Below the pieces are notes generated by a model. The model was not told where the DNA came from, did not search any database, and saw only the letters and a program-made list of their open reading frames with translations. Both the position numbers and the translations under genes were made by a program. Source: Wohlfahrtiimonas larvae (GTDB taxonomy: Bacteria > Pseudomonadota > Gammaproteobacteria > Cardiobacteriales > Wohlfahrtiimonadaceae). Taken from it: a stretch of DNA of 64,000 nucleotides. Each line of letters begins with the position of its first letter. The first letter of the stretch is position 1. The stretch covers positions 1 through 64,000 of the forward strand of contig NZ_BAABKE010000009.1 in NCBI RefSeq assembly GCF_039543665.1. The letters run 5' to 3'. Positions 1 to 8,625 of this stretch are shown in pieces.

Positions 1-559
1 TCACAGACTGTCAGTGGTGATGGTTCTATTGCTTCTAACACAACTATTAACGGTGGTATACAAACTGTTGAAAATGGTGGTAAAGCAATCGGTGGTACTG
101 TTAATACATCAGGTACTCAGGATGTTAGAAATGGTGGTATTGCTGATAAGGTAACGATTGTAGATGGTATCCAAAATGTGAATGGTGTAGGTTCTCTTGC
201 TACCAATACCATTGTCAATGGTGGTACACAAGCAATTACAGGTAAAGGTAAGGCTGAAAATACAACATTAAACACAGGTTCACAGACTGTCAGTGGTGAT
301 GGTTCTATTGCTTCTAATACAACTATTAACGGTGGTATACAAACTGTTGAAAATGGTGGTAAAGCAATCGGTGGTACTGTTAATACATCAGGTACTCAGG
401 ATGTTAGAAATGGTGGTATTGCTGATAAGGTAACGATTGTAGATGGTATCCAAAATGTGGATGGTGCAGGTTCTCTTGCTTCCAATACAACTGTTGAAAA
501 TGGTACGCAAACTATCACGGGTAAAGGTAAAGCTGAAAATACCATATTAAAATCAGGCT
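1..559 (+). repeat. 279-bp direct repeat within the autotransporter passenger
   Basis: The stretch beginning tcacagactgtcagtgg at base 1 recurs at base 280 with very few changes over about 177 bp. It continues as a more diverged copy up to 559, where a third, shorter related unit begins. The period of 279 bp equals 93 codons, so gain or loss of units keeps the frame. Confidence 0.8.
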
Positions 560-2610
560 CACAGATTGTAAGTGGTGAAGGTTCTATTGCATCGAATACA
601 ACTGTTGATGGTGGTACTCAAACAGTTGAGAATAGTGGTAAAGCTATTGGCGGTACAGTTAATACATCAGGTACTCAGGATGTTAAAAACGGTGGTATTG
701 CTGAGGGCGTCACAGTTGCAGGCGGTACGCAAAACGTTACAGAAGCAGGCCAAGCAAAAGATACTTTATTAACATCAGGCTCACAAAATGTGCTTGGTGA
801 CGGTTCTATTGCTGATAATACTACGATTAGTGGTGGTACTCAGAATGTGACGGATAAAGGTCAAGCAATCAATACTACATTGACAGCAGGTTCACAAAAT
901 ATAAGTGGTGAGGGTTCTATTGCAACGAATACAACTATTAATGGTGGTGTACAAACGATTAAAGACGGTGGTACTGCAAATGGTGGCAATATTAATCAAG
1001 GCGGTATTCAACTTGTTGATCAAGATGGCCATGCAAATGGTGCAACTGTTAATAAAGATGGTGTGCAGAGTGTTATCAATGGAGGTACAGCAACAGGTAC
1101 AACTGTAGAGGGTGAAGGGCTTCAAGAAATCTCAGGAGCAGGCTCTAAAGCTATCGATACTGTAGTTAAAAAAGATGGTATTCAGTCAGTTAAAGACTCT
1201 GGTCAATCCATCGATGCAATTATAGAAGCTGAAGGTGTACTTAGTATTGGTGCTGGAGGTATAGCAACAGGTACAAAAATTAATAGAGATGGTATTTTAG
1301 AACTAACAGATGGCGGGAAAACAGAAAAAGTTACAATTAAAGATGGTGCAACACAACGAGTAGGTTCAGGTGGTGAAGCAGTTGAAAGTGTGATCCTTGG
1401 TGGTAAGCAAGATGTTGTTTCAGGTGGTTTAGCGACAGATACTCAATTAAAAGGTGGTAATCAGAATGTTCGTGGTGATGGATCTATTGCTAAGAATACA
1501 ACCGTTGAGGGTGGCACTCAGACTGTGACTGGCGGCGGTAAAGCTGAGGGTGGTACCGTCATTTCTGGTATTCAAGAGATTGGTGCTAATGGTGAAGCTG
1601 AAGGCGTGAAGATTGCTGGTGGTACACAAAATGTGACAGGTGGTCATGTTAAGGATACTGAGTTAGAGTCAGGCACACAAAATGTAATCGCTGGTAGTAC
1701 AAATGGTGGCACGGTTAAAGGTGGTGACCAGAACATCTCGGGTAAAGGAAATGCAAATGATGTAACAATTGCAGGTGGCACACAAAATGTCACAGATGGT
1801 GGTACAGCAACTAATACTACAATAAACAGTGGCTCACAAAATGTGAGTGGTGAAGGTTCTGTTGCTAAGAACACAGTTGTTGATGGTGGTATACAAAATG
1901 TCACGGATGGTGGTACGGCGACTAATACTACATTAACTGATGGTTCACAAAATGTGAGTGGCAATGGATCTCTTGCATCGAATACATCTGTTACAGGTGG
2001 TACACAAACTATTTCAGGCAATGGTAAAGCTGAAGGTGGATCTGTTACAGGTGGTATTCAAGAGGTTAAAACAGATGGTATTGCTGATAACATCACAATT
2101 GCAGGTGGTACGCAAAATGTTACAGGAGGTGGTCAGGTTACCGACAATACATTAACTAGCGGCTCACAAAATGTGAGTGGCAAAGGATCTCTTGCATCGA
2201 ATACATCTGTTACAGGTGGTACACAAACTATTTCAGGCAATGGTAAAGCTGAAGGTGGATCTGTTACAGGTGGTATTCAAGAGGTTAAAAAAGATGGTAT
2301 TGCTGATCGAGTTTCAATTATAGGTGGTACACAAAATATCACAGATGGTGGTCAAGTTAATGACATACAATTGATATCAGGCACACAAAATGTGAGTGGT
2401 GAGAAATCTGAGTCTAACAGAACGATTATTAGTGGAGGCATTCAATCCGTATCGAATGGTGCTCAAGCTAATAGTAGTACTATTTCAGATACTGGTATTC
2501 AAGAAGTCAATAAAGATGGTATAGCTGATGGCTCGAAGATCATGGGTGGTACACAAAATGTGACAGAAGGTGGGCAAGCTAATAACACAATCTTGAATGT
2601 GGGCTCATAA
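1..2610 (+). CDS. AIDA-like autotransporter, passenger repeat region (5' partial, ends at an in-frame stop)
   Basis: The frame is open from base 1, so the true start lies upstream of the window. The protein is almost entirely degenerate repeats of about 19-25 residues built around GGTQNV, GSQNVSG and GGIQTV cores. This is the strand-loop-strand repeat of AIDA-I/TibA-type type V secreted adhesins, which in known cases form a surface beta-helix and can be heptosylated on Ser/Thr. The frame ends at TAA 2608-2610, where sister repeats read CAA in the otherwise matching block ggctcaCAAaatgtgagtgg. The same frame continues at 2611 into the rest of the passenger and the beta-barrel, so this is half of one gene. 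Without readthrough or reversion, this part has no translocator. A heptosyltransferase gene was looked for nearby and not seen. Confidence 0.85.
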   Translation, partial: SQTVSGDGSIASNTTINGGIQTVENGGKAIGGTVNTSGTQDVRNGGIADKVTIVDGIQNVNGVGSLATNTIVNGGTQAITGKGKAENTTLNTGSQTVSGDGSIASNTTINGGIQTVENGGKAIGGTVNTSGTQDVRNGGIADKVTIVDGIQNVDGAGSLASNTTVENGTQTITGKGKAENTILKSGSQIVSGEGSIASNTTVDGGTQTVENSGKAIGGTVNTSGTQDVKNGGIAEGVTVAGGTQNVTEAGQAKDTLLTSGSQNVLGDGSIADNTTISGGTQNVTDKGQAINTTLTAGSQNISGEGSIATNTTINGGVQTIKDGGTANGGNINQGGIQLVDQDGHANGATVNKDGVQSVINGGTATGTTVEGEGLQEISGAGSKAIDTVVKKDGIQSVKDSGQSIDAIIEAEGVLSIGAGGIATGTKINRDGILELTDGGKTEKVTIKDGATQRVGSGGEAVESVILGGKQDVVSGGLATDTQLKGGNQNVRGDGSIAKNTTVEGGTQTVTGGGKAEGGTVISGIQEIGANGEAEGVKIAGGTQNVTGGHVKDTELESGTQNVIAGSTNGGTVKGGDQNISGKGNANDVTIAGGTQNVTDGGTATNTTINSGSQNVSGEGSVAKNTVVDGGIQNVTDGGTATNTTLTDGSQNVSGNGSLASNTSVTGGTQTISGNGKAEGGSVTGGIQEVKTDGIADNITIAGGTQNVTGGGQVTDNTLTSGSQNVSGKGSLASNTSVTGGTQTISGNGKAEGGSVTGGIQEVKKDGIADRVSIIGGTQNITDGGQVNDIQLISGTQNVSGEKSESNRTIISGGIQSVSNGAQANSSTISDTGIQEVNKDGIADGSKIMGGTQNVTEGGQANNTILNVGS
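1966..2289 (+). repeat. 219-bp-period direct repeat within the autotransporter passenger
   Basis: About 105 bp starting at 1966 (ggatctcttgcatcgaat) are repeated, apparently without mismatch, from 2185 to about 2289. The period of 219 bp is 73 codons, so recombination between copies would preserve the frame. Confidence 0.8.
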
Positions 2611-2613
2611 AAT

Positions 2614-4809
2614 GTGAGTGGCGCAAATGCAATCGCAGATAACACTACGATTAATGGTGGTATTCAAACTGTTGAAAATGGTGGGCAAGCTAATAAAGGC
2701 ACAATTGGTCTTAATGGTGCACAAGTTATCAATGCTCGCGGTAGTGCAGAAAATATCATCATTTCAGGTGGTACTCAAACAGTGACATCAGGTGGTCAAG
2801 CTTCAGGTTCAACATTAGAATCAGGCGCACAAATCATCAGTGGAACAGATGCTCTTGCAGTTGATACTACCGTAAATAATGGTGTTCAAACTATTGAGAA
2901 TAATGGTAAAGCCAACCGAGGTACAATTAACAGATCAGGTGAACAAGTTGTTATATCTGGTGGCTCTGCTGATAAATTCATTATTGAAGGTGGTACTCAG
3001 TATCTTAAAGATGGCGGTCAATCTAATGATTCTGTTGTTAATAAAGGTATTCAGAAAGTTTATGGTAATAATGCTGTGTCTAATCGTACAACTATTAATA
3101 ATGATGGTACGTTACATGTATGGGGACAAGGTGCTGCAAATAGCTTGACTGTGAATGGTACTGGATCTGTTAAAGCTTGGGATCAAGGTAGTATTAATGG
3201 TTTAAGCATTAATGATCTAAGTGTTGTTTCTATTGAGTCTTCTGGTTTATTACAGGGTAACGTTAATATTAATAACATGGGGACTTTAAATATTAGTGAA
3301 AGCACAGTTGCTGCTGTGATTAAAGCTAATGATGAGGCTGTTATTAATATTGATACAAGCAATAGCTTACGTGTAGAAAGCCATGTGAATAGCATTGATT
3401 TGGCAAGTGAAACATCGATCTTGAATATACGCAATAGTATTTATGATAATGCTTCTGGAGAGAAAGCACTTGAGTCAGGTTCAGTATCTATTGGTAGTTT
3501 AACTGGTCGCGGTGAAGTGATCTTCATTAATCAACAGTTAAATACAACAGATGAATATCAATATGGCAGATTAAAAATTGATACATTATCTGGTGAAATT
3601 ACATTCAATATGGGTATAGATCTTGCAAGCCAAATGGGTAACTATCTTAATATCAATCGAGCAAGTGGTAACCATATCATCATGGCAGAGGATTCAGGTC
3701 GAGAAATTAGTGTACCGAATTCAACGTCTGTTGATTTAGTAACTATTTTAAATAATCAAGATGCTAGATTTACTTTAGGTACAAACACTCAGGAAGTTGA
3801 TGGTGGTATTTATACTTACCAATTAAGAAATCGTAATAATGCTGGTGAAGAAATTTGGTACTTATCAGCGAGCCGTAAGAATGATTCAGATGATCTTAAA
3901 ACATCTCCTTCTGTAGATGCAGTATTATCCATTGCATCAGCGGGAACAATGATTATGCAAAATGATATGCAAAATCTGCGTTATCGCCGCGGAGATCTAC
4001 AACAAGGTGCTGGTGATGGTTTCTGGGTCAGAAATATTGGTGCTTATGAGAAAGTAAATAAAGGCAATTTAGATTTCAAATTGAAACAATTAGGTGTTGA
4101 AATGGGTGCTGATAAGTTGTTCGAATTAGAAAAAGGACAACTTGTTGTCGGCGGTTTAATCAACTATGGTTCATCTGATGTGGATCACAGAAGAGGTGGA
4201 TCAAGTAGTATTAAATCTTACGGCGTAGGTGCTTATGTAACATATTTTGATAACCGTAATTGGTACATTGATGGTGTGGTTAAATATAATCGCTTTGAAA
4301 ATAAAGTTCATGCATTATCGACTAATAGTTATGTTATTAGAGGTAACTACAAAAATAATGGTCTAGGTGCATCTTTAGAAGCGGGTTATACATTTAGATT
4401 TGATCACGATATTTGGTTTGAGCCTTATGCGCACATTAGTTATGTTCAAACCTCTAGCAAAAATGTCTCATTAAATAATGGTATGACTGCAAATATTGGT
4501 AAACAGCGTTCATTCGTAACTGAGTTAGGTGGTAGTTTGGGTAAAACATTTATCATCTCTGATGATTTCATTGTAAGCCCTTATATTAAAGCTGCTTGGT
4601 CTCGTGAGAACATGGATAACAATAAAGTTCGTTTCAATAATGTGAAAACATTCAAAAATGATTTATCAGGTAATGTTGGTAAATATGGTGTAGGTGTGAG
4701 CACATTAATTGATAAGAAAGTTAGAGTTTTCTTAGAAACTAATTACCGCAGAGGAAGTAATGTTAAAACACCTGTTCAATGGAATTTAGGTTTGAAATAT
4801 AATTTCTAA
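2614..4809 (+). CDS. AIDA-like autotransporter, distal passenger and beta-barrel translocator (downstream of the stop)
   Basis: This is the in-frame continuation of the upstream repeat protein. Residues 1 to about 170 are still AIDA-type repeats. About 170-410 is a less repetitive beta-helix and linker region. The last roughly 265 residues (from about 4009) form an outer-membrane autotransporter barrel with alternating aromatic strands and a C-terminal Phe (LGLKYNF). The barrel would insert through the BAM complex and carry the passenger to the surface. The GTG at 2614 lacks a convincing ribosome-binding site and the product has no signal peptide, so it is unlikely to be expressed as an independent exported protein. 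It is best read as the 3' part of one autotransporter gene broken by a single stop codon. A sequencing error or phase-like on/off variation could also explain the break. Confidence 0.8.
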   Translation: MSGANAIADNTTINGGIQTVENGGQANKGTIGLNGAQVINARGSAENIIISGGTQTVTSGGQASGSTLESGAQIISGTDALAVDTTVNNGVQTIENNGKANRGTINRSGEQVVISGGSADKFIIEGGTQYLKDGGQSNDSVVNKGIQKVYGNNAVSNRTTINNDGTLHVWGQGAANSLTVNGTGSVKAWDQGSINGLSINDLSVVSIESSGLLQGNVNINNMGTLNISESTVAAVIKANDEAVINIDTSNSLRVESHVNSIDLASETSILNIRNSIYDNASGEKALESGSVSIGSLTGRGEVIFINQQLNTTDEYQYGRLKIDTLSGEITFNMGIDLASQMGNYLNINRASGNHIIMAEDSGREISVPNSTSVDLVTILNNQDARFTLGTNTQEVDGGIYTYQLRNRNNAGEEIWYLSASRKNDSDDLKTSPSVDAVLSIASAGTMIMQNDMQNLRYRRGDLQQGAGDGFWVRNIGAYEKVNKGNLDFKLKQLGVEMGADKLFELEKGQLVVGGLINYGSSDVDHRRGGSSSIKSYGVGAYVTYFDNRNWYIDGVVKYNRFENKVHALSTNSYVIRGNYKNNGLGASLEAGYTFRFDHDIWFEPYAHISYVQTSSKNVSLNNGMTANIGKQRSFVTELGGSLGKTFIISDDFIVSPYIKAAWSRENMDNNKVRFNNVKTFKNDLSGNVGKYGVGVSTLIDKKVRVFLETNYRRGSNVKTPVQWNLGLKYNF

Positions 4810-4828
4810 TATTCTTTGATTAAAGGTA

Positions 4829-4858
4829 AAAGCCCGCACATTGTGTGGGCTTTTTTTT
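4829..4858 (+). terminator. Rho-independent terminator after the autotransporter
   Basis: A 10-bp stem (agcccgcaca with tgtgtgggct, one G-U pair) with a tiny loop is followed by eight T residues. It lies just after the barrel stop codon and before the convergent regulator gene. Confidence 0.85.
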
Positions 4859-4886
4859 GGGGCATTTGAATAGGTATGAGTATGAG

Positions 4887-5351
4887 CTAAATCGGCAAGC
4901 TATAAGTCAATTTCACTGTATCCATTGGCACATCTGTTTTTACACTTTGTATTGCTTTAATGGTTGTGAGCTTATGGGCATGGAATTGTCGATAACTATC
5001 TAAATCCTTGGTCACAATGCGAAGCCAAGCATCACACTCACCGGCCATCAAGTGGCATTCGATAATTTCTGGCATATCTTGAATCGCTTCAATGAAGCTA
5101 TCAATAGTTTTGGCATCTTGTGCTTTGAACCAAATGCGAGAGAAAAGTGTTAAGCCTGCATCCACTTTTGCACCATCGACAATGGCAATATAGCGCTTGA
5201 TCACGCCTGCTTCTTGTAAGAGTTTCACTCTACGTAAACATGGCGACGGTGATAATCCTACAATTTGAGCAAGCTCAGAATTTTGGATGCTCGCATCCTT
5301 TTGTAGCACACGTAAAATATGTCGATCTATGTTATCTAGTTTTATTGGCAT
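4887..5351 (-). CDS. Lrp/AsnC family transcriptional regulator
   Basis: 154 residues, the normal family length. Residues 1-60 carry an N-terminal winged helix-turn-helix (LDNIDRHILRVLQKDA, then a recognition helix around LSPSPCLRRVKLL). Residues about 65-150 form an alpha-beta ligand-binding and oligomerisation domain. Members bind amino acids and act as feast/famine regulators. The gene is divergent from a LysE-type exporter and shares a short AT-rich intergenic region that contains a palindrome. This is the usual layout for a local regulator of an amino-acid exporter, so control of that exporter is likely but inferred. The effector amino acid cannot be read from the sequence. Confidence 0.9.
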   Translation of the reverse strand: MPIKLDNIDRHILRVLQKDASIQNSELAQIVGLSPSPCLRRVKLLQEAGVIKRYIAIVDGAKVDAGLTLFSRIWFKAQDAKTIDSFIEAIQDMPEIIECHLMAGECDAWLRIVTKDLDSYRQFHAHKLTTIKAIQSVKTDVPMDTVKLTYSLPI

Positions 5352-5371
5352 TTTATTCTATTGATATTAAA

Positions 5372-5408
5372 AATAATGAAATAAAATGCTAAATTAGCAT
5401 TCATTATT
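5372..5408. promoter_or_regulatory. Nested palindrome, candidate Lrp-type operator
   Basis: Bases 5385-5401 form a perfect inverted repeat: aatgctaa, a one-base centre, ttagcatt. Outer arms aataatg (5372-5378) and cattatt (5402-5408) also match. The site lies between the divergent regulator and exporter genes and has the AT-rich palindromic form typical of Lrp/AsnC operators. Confidence 0.55.
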
Positions 5409-5479
5409 GATAACAACAAGTAAAAATTCCAAGCATGAAGGACTACAATAGCCTCCGATTTTTGAGAGGATCGTTCATC

Positions 5480-6097
5480 ATGTATTTAGATAATGTGTTG
5501 TTATTTGGTTTGGCAGTGTTTCCATTGGTTTGTACACCGGGGCCTGATGTTTTATTTATTGCATCACAAGGTTTAACTTCAGGCAAAAAAGCTGTGTTGA
5601 AAGCCAATGCTGGGATTTTGACAGGTTATTGTGTGCATGCGGTATTGAGTGCATTGGGTGTTGCGGCATTGGTCGCAGCTTCACCAGTCTTATTTAATGT
5701 GATTCGTTGGGTAGGGGTTGCTTATTTATTATATTTAGCAGTTTGTATGATCCGCTCTGCTATGAAAAAAGGATTATTAGAGATCCAAAAAGATGCTAAA
5801 AAACATCAGCATTTATATCGTAAGGGCTTCTTAACAAGTTTCTTAAACCCTAAAGGTTTATTGATATATTTGGCAATTTTACCGAATTTTATCGATAAAT
5901 CGGGGAATTATGGATTACAAGCATTGATGTTAGCGAGCGTATTCATTGTTAGCTGTGCCATTGTTTATACAATCATCGGCGTGAGCTTAGCGAATTTAAG
6001 TAGCAAAAGTGCACCGAGTGATAAACGTCGCAGAATCGTAGAAGGTTTCTCCGGCAGTTTATTAATCATCGCGGCAGGTTTTATCGCAGGTAACTAA
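5480..6097 (+). CDS. LysE/RhtB family amino-acid exporter
   Basis: Six-helix inner-membrane exporter of the LysE/RhtB superfamily, about 205 residues. The N-terminus (residues 1-35) has the family signature with PGPDVLF, followed by helices around 40-65, 70-90, 115-140, 150-170 and 185-205. I chose the ATG at 5480 rather than the in-frame start 45 bases earlier, because GAGAGGA sits about 9 bases upstream and the hydrophobic N-terminus starts there. It probably exports an amino acid such as lysine, threonine or homoserine, but the substrate is not determinable here. It is divergent from the Lrp-type regulator that likely controls it. Confidence 0.88.
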   Translation: MYLDNVLLFGLAVFPLVCTPGPDVLFIASQGLTSGKKAVLKANAGILTGYCVHAVLSALGVAALVAASPVLFNVIRWVGVAYLLYLAVCMIRSAMKKGLLEIQKDAKKHQHLYRKGFLTSFLNPKGLLIYLAILPNFIDKSGNYGLQALMLASVFIVSCAIVYTIIGVSLANLSSKSAPSDKRRRIVEGFSGSLLIIAAGFIAGN

Positions 6098-6115
6098 GTT
6101 ATTGATACAAAATTT

Positions 6116-6149
6116 AAAGCCCAATAAAACTTCTTCATTGGGCTTTTTA
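6116..6149. terminator. Bidirectional terminator between exporter and methyltransferase genes
   Basis: Stem aaagcccaat / attgggcttt with an 11-base loop. T residues follow on the plus strand and an A-run precedes it, so it can also serve the convergent minus-strand gene. Confidence 0.8.
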
Positions 6150-6151
6150 TT

Positions 6152-6937
6152 TTAATCTAATTTAATGGCATAAGTTGCTAAAAAGGTTGGGAGATAATCA
6201 TCAATGAGGAATCTTTTTTGGGGCGCAAATTCTTCGATGAAATCTTTAATTAAAAATCCTGCTTTAGTTTGTCCGCCAATTAAATCTGTTAAAGAGTGAC
6301 CAAATACTAAGGATTCACCTTTATCAATTTTCTGTTGCAGTAAATCTTTGGGTAAATCACGAATGTCGGAGAAAGGGATTTTGTAAGTTGGCTTTACTAA
6401 TCCTTTTTGACGAAGTAGAGCATCGCGATCATCCACAAAGACAATAGGGTTATAAAAGCTCGCTAATAATCGCCCATTAGTTTTGAGCACTCTAAAACAT
6501 TCTTGCCATACCGGATTCACATCTGGTACATATAAATTGGAAATCGGATGGAAAATGATGTCAAAACTACCATCCTCAAATTGGCTGAGGTTATTCATAT
6601 TACCTTGCACAGTTGTGAGTGCTAGCTGATGCTGATCTGCAATATCTTGATCTTTTTTCAATTGCCCTTCAGAAATATCCAATACCGTTACAATTGCGCC
6701 AGCTGCTGCTAAAATTGGCGCTTGCTGCCCACCAGCAGAAGCTAAACACAAGGTTTTTTTACCTTGAATGTCACCCAACCAATTTTTATCAATCGGTGAT
6801 GGCATTAAATGCACATCCCAAATGCCATTTTTAGCATTGATTATTAACTCATCCGAAACTGGTTGTGACCAAGGAGAATCTTGTGCCGCTTGTTGATCCC
6901 AATAGGATTGGTTTTGTTGAATATAATGTGTTGACAT
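6152..6937 (-). CDS. Class I SAM-dependent methyltransferase
   Basis: About 261 residues. A Rossmann-type methyltransferase core is visible: motif I around LCLASAGGQQAPILAAAG, an acidic end of strand 2 (VTVLDIS), and a post-motif region with FHPISNLYVPDVNPVW followed by FRVLKTNGRLLASFYNP, typical of Methyltransf_11-like enzymes. The start is placed at the ATG at 6937 because AAGGA lies about 6 bases upstream. A TTG six codons earlier is less likely. The substrate is unknown. It stands alone and ends at a shared terminator with the exporter. Confidence 0.8.
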   Translation of the reverse strand: MSTHYIQQNQSYWDQQAAQDSPWSQPVSDELIINAKNGIWDVHLMPSPIDKNWLGDIQGKKTLCLASAGGQQAPILAAAGAIVTVLDISEGQLKKDQDIADQHQLALTTVQGNMNNLSQFEDGSFDIIFHPISNLYVPDVNPVWQECFRVLKTNGRLLASFYNPIVFVDDRDALLRQKGLVKPTYKIPFSDIRDLPKDLLQQKIDKGESLVFGHSLTDLIGGQTKAGFLIKDFIEEFAPQKRFLIDDYLPTFLATYAIKLD

Positions 6938-7075
6938 AGATTGATCCTTGTACAATTATTATTAAATATACTGCTTGGGCGGATAGATATATTAAACTGA
7001 TTATAAAATTTATGCCTTTGACATTTAGCAAAATAGCTTTACAATGCGAAACTTATTTTCATGTTGAATACAGCT

Positions 7076-7174
7076 AGAGGACTTTAAATGTTTTATCGCA
7101 TTTTAATACCCCCCAAGATACCGCGAGAGCGGGATCAGCACTGCTGTATCTCCTTCCTTTCTAACATTCGCTAG
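7076..7174 (+). CDS. Candidate 28-codon upstream ORF (leader peptide) in the purine-operon leader
   Basis: ATG at 7088 is preceded by AGAGGA (7076-7081) at ideal spacing, and the frame runs to TAG at 7172-7174. The peptide begins MFYRILIPPKIPRERDQ and continues HCCISFLSNIR. It carries a Pro-Pro pair encoded by ccc ccc and no signal or membrane segment. It overlaps the first two hairpins of the structured leader, so translation of the peptide would decide which hairpins can form. I do not recognise it. It could be a chance ORF, but the ribosome-binding site is better than that of several real genes here. Confidence 0.4.
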
Positions 7175-7275
7175 GCGACGCTAGATTAAATAGGTGAAGG
7201 AGGTGACTTAAAGACATACCCAAAACAATCGCAACAAATGTTTAAGTTACCTTCCCAAAACGCATCACTAGATGC
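7116..7275 (+). promoter_or_regulatory. Structured 5' leader upstream of the purine permease (unrecognised; candidate riboswitch or attenuator)
   Basis: The 366-base gap before the permease holds dense complementarity. Stem agatac/gtatct (7116-7121/7146-7151) encloses ccgc-GAGA-gcgg (7121-7132) and cagc-act-gctg (7136-7146). Next, ctccttc (7150-7156) can pair with gaaggag (7196-7202). The right arm of that stem also belongs to a competing 14-bp stem, 7199-7212 with 7241-7254 (two G-U pairs), so the two are mutually exclusive. A last hairpin is gcatc-acta-gatgc (7262-7275). The start-proximal tagatg/catcta pairing (7269-7274/7281-7286) lies just before the ribosome-binding site TAGGAG at 7292. 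It does not match the guanine/adenine riboswitch core that I know. Sensing of a purine or related signal is inferred only from the genes downstream. Confidence 0.5.
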
Positions 7276-7303
7276 AATCTCATCTATTATCTAGGAGCCA
7301 CAA

Positions 7304-8605
7304 GTGTTAGCCTTTATAGAACGATATTTCGAACTAAAGCGCCACAATACAACGATTAAGCAGGAATTAATTGCTGCTTTCACAACCTTTATCACAATGG
7401 TTTATATCGCGTTTGTTAACCCAAAAATTTTGGGCGCAGCAGGTATGGACACACAAGCTGTGTTTGTGACAACTGTTTTAATCACAGCCATCGCATCTGT
7501 TTTAATGGGTGCAGTTGCAAAACTGCCCATTGCATTAGCACCAGGCATGGGGATTAATGCTTACTTTGCTTATGTTTTAGTTGGGGCGAACGGCCTCACA
7601 TGGGAAACAGGGATGACATTGATCTTCCTCAGTGCAGTTTCTCTCTTCCTATTATCGTTATTCAAAATTCGTTATTGGATGGTTTCCAATATCCCTTATT
7701 CGTTAAGAATTGGGATCAGTGTTGGCTGTGGTTTATTAATCACATTGATTGGCTTACATAACGCGCACATCATCGTTGCTAATCCAGACACAATGGTCGC
7801 ATTGGGTGATCCAAAAAGTATTTCATTCATTTTGGGTTCATTGGGTTTCTTAATCGTGATTGCATTGGCTCAGCGCAATATTTATGCCTCAGTTTTGATC
7901 TCGTTTGCAGTCATCACGGGAATTGCATTGATCATAGATCCTGATGTTTCTTATCATGGCTTAGTAAGTATGCCACCATCGATTGCGCCTGTAACAGGTC
8001 ATTTAACTTTTAAAGAAGTGGCGAGTTTTTCCATGGTGGGCGTGATTGTTTCTGTTATGTTGATCAACTTATTTGAATCATCAGGCACCTTCATTGCAGT
8101 GACTTCAAAAGCAGGTTTGGCTGATAAAAATGGCCATTATCCTAATCAACAAAAATCATTATTGATCGACAGTAGCGCATCTGCTGTGGGCTCTTATATG
8201 GGGACATCAGCTGTGACTGCTTATATCGAGAGTGCATCGGGCGTTGCGGTGGGTGGACGTTCAGGATTGATGTCTGTTGGTGTTGGTTTGCTATTTCTAG
8301 CATTACTATTCTTCTCGCCATTAGAAAAAATGATTCCGTTATATGCAACAACGGGCGCGTTGCTTTACATCGGTGTTTTGATGATTTCAGAGCTCGCAAA
8401 AATTGATTGGGAGGATTTAACAGAAGCAACGCCATCATTTGTTGCAGCGGTTGCAATGCCATTTACCTTCACAATTACGGAAGGTATCGCGCTGGGCTTC
8501 ATTACTTATGTGGTATTGAAAATTGCTGCAGGTAAGTTCAAAGACATCACATGGTGCACAGGCATCATGGCGCTTCTATTTTTATTACGCTACATCTTTT
8601 TGTAA
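7304..8605 (+). CDS. NCS2/AzgA-type purine permease
   Basis: 433-residue inner-membrane transporter of the AzgA-like branch of NCS2 (adenine/guanine/hypoxanthine proton symporters). The N-terminus reads FELKRHNTTIKQELIAAFTT, followed by the family hallmark LAPGMGINAYFAY around residues 81-93, and the protein has about 12-14 hydrophobic helices. A second hallmark is seen at SGVAVGGRSGL (about 310-320). Start codon GTG with TAGGAG 6 bases upstream. It is the first gene of an apparent operon with two adenine-deaminase-family genes, which points to adenine or hypoxanthine uptake for salvage. The long structured leader suggests control before or during translation. Confidence 0.88.
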   Translation: MLAFIERYFELKRHNTTIKQELIAAFTTFITMVYIAFVNPKILGAAGMDTQAVFVTTVLITAIASVLMGAVAKLPIALAPGMGINAYFAYVLVGANGLTWETGMTLIFLSAVSLFLLSLFKIRYWMVSNIPYSLRIGISVGCGLLITLIGLHNAHIIVANPDTMVALGDPKSISFILGSLGFLIVIALAQRNIYASVLISFAVITGIALIIDPDVSYHGLVSMPPSIAPVTGHLTFKEVASFSMVGVIVSVMLINLFESSGTFIAVTSKAGLADKNGHYPNQQKSLLIDSSASAVGSYMGTSAVTAYIESASGVAVGGRSGLMSVGVGLLFLALLFFSPLEKMIPLYATTGALLYIGVLMISELAKIDWEDLTEATPSFVAAVAMPFTFTITEGIALGFITYVVLKIAAGKFKDITWCTGIMALLFLLRYIFL

Positions 8606-8625
8606 AAGACTAAACATACTAATTC

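Noticed and set aside
1644..2021. Antisense open frame over the repeat region
   Set aside because: It is a by-product of the biased repeat codons on the other strand; no start or ribosome-binding site supports it.
1..2610. Regular repeats resembling a CRISPR array
   Set aside because: The repeats are coding, translate to AIDA-type protein units and have variable spacing; there are no identical short repeats with unique spacers.
1..4809. Heptosyltransferase partner for the AIDA-like adhesin
   Set aside because: No gene in the window has that family's features; the GT2 gene at 43042-44052 belongs to another fold family.
7076..7303. Known purine (guanine/adenine) riboswitch
   Set aside because: The conserved core loops of that class are not present; only the gene context is similar.
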